NCBI RefSeq assembly: GCF_958295425.1 | Contig: NC_081142.1 | Location: 24,650,469-24,714,468, forward strand | From: Solea solea | Lineage: Eukaryota; Chordata; Actinopteri; Pleuronectiformes; Soleidae | Length of the DNA stretch: 64,000 bases | Reading direction: 5' to 3' | Part shown: piece after piece, positions 9,294 to 18,321 of the stretch | Layout: every line of letters starts with the position of its first letter | How positions within the stretch are numbered: the first letter of the stretch is position 1 | Notes under the pieces: model-generated | The model's input: only the letters and a program-made list of their open reading frames with translations | Told to the model about the DNA's origin: nothing | Databases searched by the model: none | Made by a program: the position numbers and the translations under genes

Positions 9294-12239
9294 TGTACTT
9301 CTTTCATTGAAGTCATGATTGTACTGGTTGTTCAACATCACCTCCAGCTTACACACAGAAATCCTATTGACAGCTGCCACTGAAAATGTTTTAAGTTTAC
9401 TGTTCTCTCCGTCTCGAAGGGGACCATTTACTACCCAACCAAGTACAGTTCTTACTGCATAAGGGCCATTCCCTTGGCTGTTGACAACTTCCCAGGGTTC
9501 CAATACCTTTGGGACGTTGGTACCAATCAACATGTCAACATTGGCGTGTATGCAGGGGATCTGAACTTCAGAGAGGTAAGACCATTGTGACAGCTCTTCC
9601 TGTGAGATAATGTTGTTGGGGGTCGCAGGCATTTTTCTTTGAGTGAGAACTTCTGGTAGACTGTAAAAGTCGTTACTGTCAAGACCAGCCACCTCCAAAC
9701 CATTCAAAACGTAAGTGGAAACAACCTTTTCTTGTCCCATGGTGCGTAAAAGAAAACTGGTTCTTCTACCGTCGATGTTCAACCTTCGCATAAGATGCTC
9801 TGAACAGAATGTGGCTGTACTGCCGGGATCCAGGAACGCATAGGTTTGTATTATTTGGTCTCCCCTAATGGATTTAACCTGGATTGGCAGAATGGACAAC
9901 ATGCAACCCTCCTTTCCGGCCCCTGTATGACCACAAGTTTCTGAAGAGGGTGGTTTAACATGTCCTGTTTCTTTAGAGTGTTCACTTTCTGTTCTGGTTC
10001 TCAGCCTTTCAAAAATATGAAGCACCGTAGGATGATTCTGACCACACTCTTTGCAAGTTAAACGCCTGTCGCAATCCTTGCTCATGTGTCCACTACATAG
10101 GCAGCCAAAACACATCCTTTTTTCCTTCAGAAAGATAATTTTGTCCCGATGCTTCTTCCTTTTCAGCTTTGGACACTCCTCCAATGTGTGAGACTGGGCG
10201 CAACAGACACATGCATTTTTAGACCTTTCCATTGAGTCCTGCCTCTGTGGGATTGAACATGAACCTTTGGTTGTGTCAACAGTAACTGTAGTGGCAAAGC
10301 TATCACCTCTGACTCTGCTGAACTTGGACTGAGACCTGAACTTGTTAACACTCTTGAATGCAGGTAAACCACTTGTCGTGTCCTGAATGTCCCCAAAGAG
10401 TGGATCCGAGATGATCTTAACTTGACGTTCGATGAATGAAACAAGATCTTTAAAGCAAGCTCTGCGATTGTACCTCTCCAAGATGTCATGTGCTTTTGTC
10501 CTCCATTTTTCTCTGAATTTAAATGGCAATTTTGTCATGATTGCTCTCATGTTGGTTGGCACGTCTAGTTCTTGCATATAGTGAAGCTCCTCCATCACGT
10601 TGCAACAACCACGCAAAAACAGAGAAAAGGCTTGTAGCGATTTCACATCCTCTGATTTCACTGTAGGCCAAGCCAGAGCCTTCCTTATATAAGCTGCAGC
10701 AATCCTGTATTCATTTCCAAAATGTTCATGTAGAAGCTCTTTAGCCAGTTGATAGCCTCTGCCAGGAATCATGTGCTGACAGCTCCTCACCAATTCTCTG
10801 GGTTGACCTATTGTAAACTGCTCCAAAAAATAAAGACAATCAGTTTCTTTAGCTTTTGATTCCACTCCATGCTCAAAAGCTCTGATGAAGTTTCTGTACT
10901 GGAGAGGATCACCGTCGAATACTGGAATGTCTCGAGATGGTAAGGACAGAAAGCATTGTTGTTGAACAAGAGCTGCTGTTATTTCATTCTGCTTATGCAT
11001 TATGGTGCATAGATCTCCATGCATTTGTAGAGAATGTGGATGCGGTTGCTCAACTGATGCAGGCTGCTCCTTATTTATGGGTAAATAAAGAGTTTGATGC
11101 TGTGCGTCTTCATATTGTGTTCTTCCATATGTTTCTGTTGTTTTCCTGTGTGTCTCCTGTCCTGATCCAAAGATGCACTGCTGCCCTTTTTCCACAGTGT
11201 GTGTGTTCCATGCTCTTGAATCCTTATGACATACTGGGAAATTGGTTTGTGGCATTGCATTCCATGTCCAGGGTTCATATGAATTTGCTGCGGGGTTGAG
11301 CCATTTGGAAGTTGTTTTTTGTTCCATTTCCCTTTGTAGATATGAATTCATTCCATTTGATGATGCGTGGGATTTGCTTGAACATTCTGAAGCAGTTCGT
11401 AAAACTGCTAATTTTGCTGTGGATGCTGCAATGTCAGCATCAAGCTCCAGTTGCTCTCTTTTCCTTCTCAGCTCTGCTTCTTGCTTCTCCAGAGCATGTT
11501 TTTCCTTTAACACTGCAGCTCGAGCAAGAAGTGCGGCCTTTTCTGCCTCTGCTTTAATGCGGGCAGATGCTGTTGTTTGACCACTTTTGCTGCTTTTAAC
11601 ACTGCATGTGCTTATTCGCTGAGAACGTTTACTGGCAACATTTGATATACTGTCATCAGGATGAACATCATCAACCACATTAACAACATTTTCAATGTTT
11701 CTCAACCATTGTTTAACATCATCAATGAAACCATTTTCAATCAACATTTTTGCAGTAAACCATGTATTTTGTTTCCCACTTTCTTCAGCGGGCATTAAAG
11801 GCACCAAAGAATGATGAGCATTTTTTGCTTCTTCACACAAACCAATAATTTTTTCCAGTGCACCTTTTACCTCTGCAACACTGTTTTTATGCATATACTC
11901 TTCAGTTACCTTTCTCATATTTTTTACCTTGCTTAATCGATCTTTTCTTACATTTTGAAACTTTTCCAACTTTTCAACAAAAGCCTTATGTGTTAGTTTA
12001 ACAACTCTTTTACCTATACCCAACTGTGCTTCATTTGAAATTCCCACTTCAATAGAAGGAGCGATAGCAGCCGATTCTGCGACCGGCTCATCAGATTGAT
12101 CGTTCATAATGTCCTCCTTTTGTTGTAATGTTCCACAATGAAAATCCAAGCGATGAGAAAAGTTCAGTCTTAAGACGCGATCCTCATTGTTTTTAGCAAC
12201 CAATGCATTGGGATTATGCTCGCAAAATAGTGTGCACAC
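9291..12239 (-). CDS. gag: BEL/Pao Gag-protease
   Basis: Up to 982 codons. The more likely start is the Met at residue 45 (codon 12105-12107), because the preceding 44 residues look like translated leader. A charged Ala/Glu/Lys-rich helix, probably a coiled coil, spans about 225-275. A conserved BEL gag segment follows at about 435-605 (IPVFDGDPLQYRNFIRAF; the family once called DUF1759). Zinc knuckles lie at about 677-741: CVCCAQSHTLEEC, CFGCLCSGHMSKDC (CX2CX4HX4C) and CKECGQNH. The aspartic protease has LDPGSTATF at about 803-811 and continues through IGTNVP and VRTVLGWVVNGP. The frame ends at UAG 9293-9291, and the downstream frame is in the same phase. Confidence 0.93.
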   Translation of the reverse strand: MCTLFCEHNPNALVAKNNEDRVLRLNFSHRLDFHCGTLQQKEDIMNDQSDEPVAESAAIAPSIEVGISNEAQLGIGKRVVKLTHKAFVEKLEKFQNVRKDRLSKVKNMRKVTEEYMHKNSVAEVKGALEKIIGLCEEAKNAHHSLVPLMPAEESGKQNTWFTAKMLIENGFIDDVKQWLRNIENVVNVVDDVHPDDSISNVASKRSQRISTCSVKSSKSGQTTASARIKAEAEKAALLARAAVLKEKHALEKQEAELRRKREQLELDADIAASTAKLAVLRTASECSSKSHASSNGMNSYLQREMEQKTTSKWLNPAANSYEPWTWNAMPQTNFPVCHKDSRAWNTHTVEKGQQCIFGSGQETHRKTTETYGRTQYEDAQHQTLYLPINKEQPASVEQPHPHSLQMHGDLCTIMHKQNEITAALVQQQCFLSLPSRDIPVFDGDPLQYRNFIRAFEHGVESKAKETDCLYFLEQFTIGQPRELVRSCQHMIPGRGYQLAKELLHEHFGNEYRIAAAYIRKALAWPTVKSEDVKSLQAFSLFLRGCCNVMEELHYMQELDVPTNMRAIMTKLPFKFREKWRTKAHDILERYNRRACFKDLVSFIERQVKIISDPLFGDIQDTTSGLPAFKSVNKFRSQSKFSRVRGDSFATTVTVDTTKGSCSIPQRQDSMERSKNACVCCAQSHTLEECPKLKRKKHRDKIIFLKEKRMCFGCLCSGHMSKDCDRRLTCKECGQNHPTVLHIFERLRTRTESEHSKETGHVKPPSSETCGHTGAGKEGCMLSILPIQVKSIRGDQIIQTYAFLDPGSTATFCSEHLMRRLNIDGRRTSFLLRTMGQEKVVSTYVLNGLEVAGLDSNDFYSLPEVLTQRKMPATPNNIISQEELSQWSYLSEVQIPCIHANVDMLIGTNVPKVLEPWEVVNSQGNGPYAVRTVLGWVVNGPLRDGENSKLKTFSVAAVNRISVCKLEVMLNNQYNHDFNERST

Positions 12240-12523
12240 TTTGATTTATTAATTTTATTATGGCCATGAAACCGGTAGCGCTACTCCTCATACCTTGATG
12301 CCTGCGGTGGGCGCCGTAAGATGGTCCGGCGGCAGCACTACCTCGTCAGATGAATCAGCTGATGATCGGCGTCACTCCGGGAAACACGGCCGCTGTTGAC
12401 GTCTTCCATGCGGCTCGGCTGGTTCGGAAACCCGGCGTTGACTCCAGCGTTGGCTCTGCCTCCGTGCGGTATCCTTTCCGCGACTAACTACGACTCTAAC
12501 CGAAGCGCAGTTTTTTGACTTAT
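12240..12523 (-). other. BEL 5' leader between LTR and gag
   Basis: 284 bases. Read on the minus strand it begins ATAAGTCAAAAAACTGCGCT directly after the LTR. A primer-binding site should lie here, but I do not recognise the tRNA. The leader is more GC-rich than the flanks and may hold packaging signals, which cannot be seen by eye. Confidence 0.7.
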
Positions 12524-12845
12524 TGTAGTGACTTGTTCTTAAAATAAAAAACAACAAAACGAACCTAAGCCACTTGAGGGGGCTGCTGTACTGGTACTTG
12601 TAGTAGTTGACGCGTTGTCTTCCGGGTCCAATGAATGAATTACACACAAGATCGTCGTATGCAATCACCAACATTTATTTGTCTAACAAACGGACAGCGG
12701 AAGCGACGATGACGGTCAAAAAACTTTGTGCTTCCCCAGTCAGCAGCACACCTGCCGAGTAATTACCTCTTGCTCTTATTTAACACCTTCCTGCCCAGTG
12801 CAGAGCGCCACCTACTGTGGCCTTCAATTAGGTATGGCTCTAACA
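12524..12845 (-). repeat. 5' LTR of BEL/Pao element
   Basis: 322 bases, identical by eye to 5445-5766. In element sense it contains TTAAATAAGAG near position 70 (TATA-like) and AATAAA near position 170, so promoter and poly(A) functions are both plausible. It is followed by CACAA (12846-12850), the second copy of the target duplication. Confidence 0.95.
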
Positions 12846-12986
12846 CACAATATAAATACTCACATTTAAGAAGCTTAAACAATCGGAAATCTTGTTTTCA
12901 AACTTCAAACCAATTAATCAATTATCAAAATAGTGGACGATTCATTTAGTAATTGATTAACCATCGATTCATTGTTTCAGCTCTGA
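12846..12986 (+). mobile_element. hAT-like MITE, right part (split by BEL insertion)
   Basis: After the BEL target duplication the MITE continues with CTCACATTTAAGAAGCTTAA, then CCAATTAATCAATTATCAAA, and ends near TTGTTTCAGCTCTG. Together with 5304-5444 this makes a complete element of about 280 bases. Confidence 0.7.
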
Positions 12987-13196
12987 TAACAACAGTGAAG
13001 AAAAAAAGATCTGAGTTTTAAATCACGTCTGTCTTTGACTTTAGAACATGAATCACACACACACGCACACACGCACACACACAGTGACAAAGGCGACGCA
13101 GCGCTGAGGTTAAAGCTTCTCTCTCCTAATGAGCTTCTCTGTTCCAGTGTGTTGCATAAACCCATTACCTCCCTGAACATTACCTCATTCATTTCT

Positions 13197-13235
<39 letters not shown>

Positions 13236-13362
13236 AGACTGAGAGCTTCTTCCCTTAATTCTCCCATGAGCACAGCGTCTCAGACACACGCGTGTCTCTC
13301 ACACTCTATAATGTTTCCATTTCACACAGACGCTGGACTGACCTGGAGATATTTAAGACAAA

Positions 13363-13395
<33 letters not shown>

Positions 13396-13440
13396 GGAGA
13401 GAGGGAGAGAGGGAGGGAGGGAAGAAAGGAAAGTGTGCTG
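12987..13440. repeat. CA/GT/GA microsatellite cluster
   Basis: (CA)n at 13054-13082, (GT)n at 13204-13234, and (CA)n followed by a GAGAGA/GGGA purine tract at 13362-13430. Open frames here are artefacts of these runs. Confidence 0.9.
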
Positions 13441-13934
13441 GCAGCAGATGTATTATTCAGAGAGAAAACAGAGACAATGCCTCCCCTCACAGCAGCGTTA
13501 TAGCTCAGTATGTGGCAACTATTGCAGTGTAGGATGAAAGACGCAGGTGGTCTGAGCTCAAACGCGCCTGCAGCTAATCTGTGGATGCAGTCGAGGATGA
13601 TGTCGTCCCCTGATTCTCTGCACTGCACTATATATTCTCACATATTGACCAATAAAACGCAGGTTTCTGTCTCACAAATGCACAATAATTCTGAATAATG
13701 CACTCACCATTCACTCACTAATTACTGGCAGTCTTTTAAACACTGCCGGAGAAGGAAAAGGTTGTGTTTCATTGACACAATGTTAAACTGACAGCACAGT
13801 GTGCTTGTGTGAGGCACATGAGACATGCCGGCTCAGTAAAATGGCCGCCAGCAGGGACACCAGGGTTTTAAGATACTAAACAAAAGACTCAGCTCATAAA
13901 AATCTTTGTCAGTTTAGTTGTTCAGCATGTAAAG
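13441..13934. other. Unique intronic DNA, no gene
   Basis: No coding frame with a recognisable domain and no clear repeat is visible. Confidence 0.4.
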
Positions 13935-14280
13935 AACATGTTTTCTGACGGGAGACTGAAGTTTGTGCCGCTTCATAAGCTGCTGATGCTGCCACACAGA
14001 AAATCACTGATTTTAACATCACACACACAGGAGCTGTTGATCCACTGCTGCCTCCATCACTAAGTTCTAATGTCTTATTTTACGACTTTTCCATTTAAAA
14101 TCCTACATTTGAATTGACCTCAGTGACACAAAGTGACCACACGAGGCAGCAGAGGACCAGCAGCTCCTGTGTCCCCGCCTGCTAAAATCACTGATTTTCT
14201 CTATGGACTTTGGTGTGGGAGAGTGAGTGGTTTACAAACTTCAGTTTACGGTCTAACAGTGAGATAAAGCAGATATCGTC
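13935..14280 (+). mobile_element. Fold-back element, copy 1
   Basis: The right arm is clear: CTAAAATCACTGATTTTCTC, TATGGACTTTGGTGTGGGAG, AGTGAGTGGTTTACAAACTT, then GTCTAACAGTGAGATAAAG. The left arm (AGAAAATCACTGATTTTAAC at about 13997) is the inverted partner but is shortened and rearranged. The middle contains CAGTGACACAAAGTGACCAC and GGCAGCAGAGGACCAGCAGC, shared with copies at 15.2 and 42.4 kb. No coding capacity. Confidence 0.6.
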
Positions 14281-14380
14281 TTTTGTGAAGTAGCTTTTAG
14301 GCACAGGGGGCGCTACAGTGCAGACAGACGCATGTAAGACATGGACGAACAAAACCAAGGCGAGTGTTGACTTTCATTTT

Positions 14381-14692
14381 AGAAAAGTAAAGAATTAATC
14401 CATTCATTTATGACTAAATGAATTGTCAACTCATTTCATAATTGATGAATGCATTTGAGTGTTTTTATTAATAATGTGTGACGTGAGTGTGAATATTTTC
14501 AGTTCCTTTGCTTCATATAAGAAAGAAATCATTCAAACTGAATGATTTTGTGTTTGTGGACAAATGTGAACATGAGAACAGCCTCTTTTCCATTTTCTGG
14601 ACCAAACAATGACTTGAATAATCAAAGAAAGTAATGGACAGATGAATAGATTAGGAAAATAAACGTTTGCTGCAGCCCTAAATAAGTATAAA
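14381..14692 (-). mobile_element. hAT-like MITE, second copy
   Basis: Same family as the element split by BEL, more decayed. It contains GTGAATATTTTCAGTTCCTT, TTTGTGTTTGTGGACAAATG and TTCTGGACCAAACAATGACT, and ends in GCTGCAGCCCTA, the expected inverted terminus. No clean 8-base target duplication was found. Confidence 0.6.
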
Positions 14693-15242
14693 TAATAATA
14701 GGATTACATAATTGACCAGTTAAACAGCCGAGCAGTGAAATGATTCTTCATAATCATGTGGAGCACGTCAGAGTGGCTTTTACGCCGTAAACCACTTGAA
14801 AGTGTTGTGAAGATTGATTGTGTGTGGTGAATAAATCTTGTCAATTATCAATTAGGCTGCGCTAATCCTGCGTCTCTGCCCGAGCACAGAATATTTATGT
14901 TTGTGTTCAGAAACGAGTCGACGGCTGCAGGGACACGTGGACACGTGGACACGTGGACACTATGACACATGGACACGGCGGAGACAGAGACCGAGAAGGT
15001 TTGTGAGACAAACAGCAGCAGACTCATGTGGCACCAGCGTTTACACTCATATCAATATTTAATCTCAGTTAAAGGCAGCTGCAGTTTACTGAGATAATGG
15101 ATGGAGTTCACGTGGTTCAACAATTTATATTTGAAAAAGTAAAACAACGTCTAACTGAGACCGTTTCCTAAGTTCAGAAGTTGCTGTTCGATCTAAAAAT
15201 GAGTTTGTTTACAAGTGTATTTTGTTTGTTTTTGTTTTGTCG
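14693..15242. other. Unique intronic DNA, no gene
   Basis: A short GGACACGT tandem (about 14932-14962) is the only structure seen. Confidence 0.4.
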
Positions 15243-15488
15243 CTGTGTAAACTCCACTCACTCTCCCACACCAAAGTCCAGAGAGAAAATCAGTGATTTT
15301 AGCTGGCGGGGACACAGGAGCTGCTGGTCCTCTGCTGCCTCGTGTGGTCACTTTGTGTCAGCAGTGGATCAACAACTCCTGTGTGTGTGATGTTAAAATC
15401 CCTGGTTTTCTCTATGGACTTTGGTGTGGGAGAGTGAGTGGTTTACAAACTTCACTTTCCTGTTCTAACAGTGACATAAAGACGTGAA
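15243..15488 (+). mobile_element. Fold-back element, copy 2
   Basis: The left arm, CCACTCACTCTCCCACACCA then AAGTCCAGAGAGAAAATCAG, is the inverted partner of the right arm, GGTTTTCTCTATGGACTTTG then GTGTGGGAGAGTGAGTGG. The arms pair for more than 50 bases. The core is inverted relative to copy 1. The distal end, TTCTAACAGTGACATAAAGA, matches the outer end of copy 3. Confidence 0.7.
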
Positions 15489-15999
15489 ACATAGTCTTAA
15501 GATATTGTCGAGTTAAACTTGGCTTGTTTTTTTAAAAGTTGGGTGCTGACATTTGTACTTTTAACTGTACGACCTGAGTTACGTAGGAAGTGATTCACGT
15601 TAAATCGATCACAGCTAAATATTGTCCCAGCTGAAGACTCCTGTGTCAGCGTGTTTATTTGGGTGGTTTTAAATAAACATTCTCAATGTTGAAAGTGACA
15701 ATTTTGACCTTTTTTTCCTTAAATTTAGCAGCATTTTATTTTTTTCAGAAAAAAATCATCATCAGAATAAAATCATGGCTACAGTTTTAATCATTGTCAG
15801 TAAAACCAGTCGATAACGACGTTAACAACTCGTCGACCATTAAAAACTGAACATTACTGTGTACGACGTGATTGTACGACGTGATTGTAGAACCCTAACT
15901 CAGGACACGTGAGGTTGATCCAGAGTTTGAGTTTTTGTTTCGTGAACATGTGATAAACCTCGTCTCTCGTCCTCCTCTGACGTTATTGTTTGTCAGACT
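15489..15999. other. Unique AT-rich intronic DNA
   Basis: A tandem duplication of GTACGACGTGATT (about 15861-15886) is visible. No gene is seen. Confidence 0.4.
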
Positions 16000-17110
16000 C
16001 GGTCAATAAGTATCGTTTGAATCCGAGACATTTGGACTTCATTAGCGCTGCGACCACAGCGCGCACACATCAGTCACAGCAAACACTGTGAGCAAATGTG
16101 TCTCTTGTTATAATTGGATGCAGCCCTCGCTCTCTCTCGCTCTCTGACAGCGAGTGCAGTGGTGGAAAACTGTAACACAAGCCGCAGTGAAATCATTCTG
16201 TTTGAAGCTGGAACGTCTTGGATATGAAACCCATATGAATGTTTCAAAACCTCCTCCAAGTTTCCACTTTTAAGAAGAGAAAAGAAAAGAGTAAAAGAAG
16301 AAAAAGACACTTTTAATGAATAGCCAGAGAAAATTGTCACCATCTTTTGTGGAGGGAAGCGAAGGCTGCGCAGCTTCTGTCCTCTGTTCTCAGCTCTTTT
16401 CTCCTTCAAGGCTAACTTAAAACAATAGAAAAAAAAGCTTTAATAATTGAGGGAGAAACTGCAGAGTACTCTGCTCCAGCTTTAAAAGATGCATGGATGC
16501 CTCCCCAGAGGCTTCAGGGAGCCGCGGCCGCGCTCACTTAAAGATTATGTGTGCGTTCACTAAAGCACGATGACCAGAAAAATGCTCCGAGGACTTGTGT
16601 CCTCCACAGAGTGAGAGTGTACTGAGGGGAACAGCACCGAGCTGATAAGATACTATCAATATTCATGCTCTTAAATCAATTACCACTCCAAGTACTTCAA
16701 ATGCAAATGCTTGACATAGCGAGTGACTGTGCAGACATGCAATAAGAGAGTGCGGGAGCTGCTGCACAACAACGCTACGTAAACAAGCACTTAGACGGAG
16801 CCGGAGGAGCAAGAGGAGCGATAAGGATTCCAGTAAACATTAAACGTGTCAGCTGTTTACATCAGCACAGCTCGTTCTGCCTCCGCGCTCCTCCTGCAGC
16901 CCGGCAGCCCGGGCGCCGCTCGGCCCGGGCCTTTAAAAACATCCCACCATTAAGACCAGGGCCTAAATTATTGATCTCTCCTCCTCCTCCTCCTCCTCCT
17001 CCTCCTCCTCCATCTAGACCAGCATCAGCAGAGCAGTCACGTCCGAGCGCCAGGGATCTAACTGTGTCCCAACGCTGCAGCCAGTGAAATAATTAGGAGG
17101 AGTTCTCATT
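16000..17110. promoter_or_regulatory. Candidate conserved non-coding cluster
   Basis: About 1.1 kb with few repeats apart from a (TCC)n run at 16978-17010. It holds a POU octamer ATGCAAAT at 16701-16708, ATCAATATTCATGC and AATCAATTACC near 16655-16685, and TTATTGATC near 16968. A GC-rich patch (about 16890-16935) contains CCCGGGC motifs. These fit a developmental enhancer in a PBX intron. No alignment was possible. Confidence 0.35.
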
Positions 17111-17205
17111 AATGGAGAATGAAAGGTTGAGAAGGAGCAGAGCAGAAAGAGAGAGTGAAAGGAGCAGAGAGAGAGAGAGGAGCAGAGAGAGAGAGAGAGA
17201 GGAGC

Positions 17206-17236
<31 letters not shown>

Positions 17237-17285
17237 GCGAGAGAGAGGGGAGCAGAGAGAGAGAGAGAGAGAGAGAGAGGGGAGC
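17111..17285 (+). repeat. Purine-rich (GA)n/GGAGCAGAGA tract
   Basis: About 170 bases of GA repeats interrupted by GGAGCAGAGA units. Both strands give long low-complexity frames (Arg-Glu on plus, Leu-Ser on minus) that are not genes. Confidence 0.95.
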
Positions 17286-17367
17286 AGCCTGAGGGACATC
17301 TCTGGGTTTTTAATGTCGTCCCCTGAGTCTCAGGATCATTCTGATCAAATCCTGAGGCTGTGTCAAG

Positions 17368-17405
<38 letters not shown>

Positions 17406-17518
17406 AACACGCACAAATAATACATCAAGACATCAAGAAGAGAGAGAGAGGCGATGCATGAATAAAGGTTCTGCACTGGGCGTCCAAATTAATAATATAT
17501 TCTTAAGATTAGGTTCAA
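17286..17518. repeat. (CA)n microsatellite and flank
   Basis: A CA run lies at 17370-17401. The flanking sequence is unremarkable. Confidence 0.9.
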
Positions 17519-17646
17519 AACCTCTCAGCCTGCAACAAGTAATCGATTATTAAACTATTTTTTTTTTACTACAAAACCTTTTACATGTTTTTTGTTTCAT
17601 TAATCAGTGATTTATCAGCTGAATCTGAAATCAGTTCACGCACACG

Positions 17647-17680
<34 letters not shown>

Positions 17681-17915
17681 CTGTATATATATATAAAATA
17701 GTGTCATCAGCATATACTGAGAATGTGAGATCGTTTATGAACTGTTTACTTTCTTTGTTTCCAAAAACAAGGAAATCGACAGAAAACATCATCATTTCGA
17801 CGCTGATCAATAAAAATCAAAAATCTGGAGCAACCAACTAATTAATTAATGGAGAATATAATTGAAAGATGAATCTATTTATATAAATAATCGTTAGTTT
17901 CAGTCCCAACCCAAA
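17519..17915 (+). mobile_element. hAT-like MITE copy interrupted by (TA)n
   Basis: It starts CAGCCTGCAACAAGTAATCG and ends AATAATCGTTAGTTTCAGTC, which are inverted-terminus-like for the same MITE family. CA and TA runs at 17638-17697 have expanded inside it. Confidence 0.5.
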
Positions 17916-18321
17916 GGATTATTTTTGAAATTCTTAACACCAAGGAGAGTATCATCTGCATAGCAAAGAACAAAGATGATAAATATACTAATATATGATA
18001 CTTATTTTCCAGTTTCAAACCTGCTAACAGTGTTGGAAGTGAAAGTGTTTAAGAAGTGTTTCATCGATATGACAAAGAAATGTATTAAAACTTGTGGATA
18101 AAATAAGACATTTGACATTATTTAGAAGAAAAGGTAAATAATAGTGAAGAGTTTCCTCTTTCAGCAGCAGAAGATAATCCATAGAGATTTAAAGCCTCCA
18201 GGTAGTTTATCTTCTTTAGACTCAGTGAATCAGTGTCAGTGTGTGAACACGTGGAATCAACTCTGAAAACATCAAAGGTAAAATAAAAAGTCAACAGACG
18301 TTTTTAGAACAATGTTTCCTC
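17916..18321 (+). repeat. AT-rich DNA with dispersed repeat B fragment
   Basis: TATCATCTGCATAGCAAAGA at about 17949 matches copy 2 of dispersed repeat B. No gene is visible before the large minisatellite. Confidence 0.4.

Larger units (their letters stand above)
5445..12845 (-). mobile_element. Full-length BEL/Pao LTR retrotransposon
   Basis: A 7.4-kb element read on the minus strand. The 5' LTR is at 12524-12845, the leader at about 12240-12523, gag-protease at 9291-12239, pol at 5925-9281, and the 3' LTR at 5445-5766. CACAA at 5440-5444 and 12846-12850 is the target duplication; five bases is usual for BEL/Pao. The domain order gag - zinc knuckles - protease - RT - RNase H - integrase, with integrase last and a DPGS protease, is that of the BEL/Pao clade. 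The LTRs read as identical, so the insertion is very young. The only defect seen is one UAG between the two frames. It lies in the same sense as the PBX host gene. Confidence 0.96.

Noticed and set aside
12480..12523. Specific primer-binding tRNA for the BEL element
   Set aside because: No convincing TGG-started complement to a known tRNA 3' end directly after the LTR, so no tRNA is named.
17014..17420. Arg-Glu-rich and Leu-Ser-rich frames
   Set aside because: Translation of (GA)n and (CA)n simple sequence.
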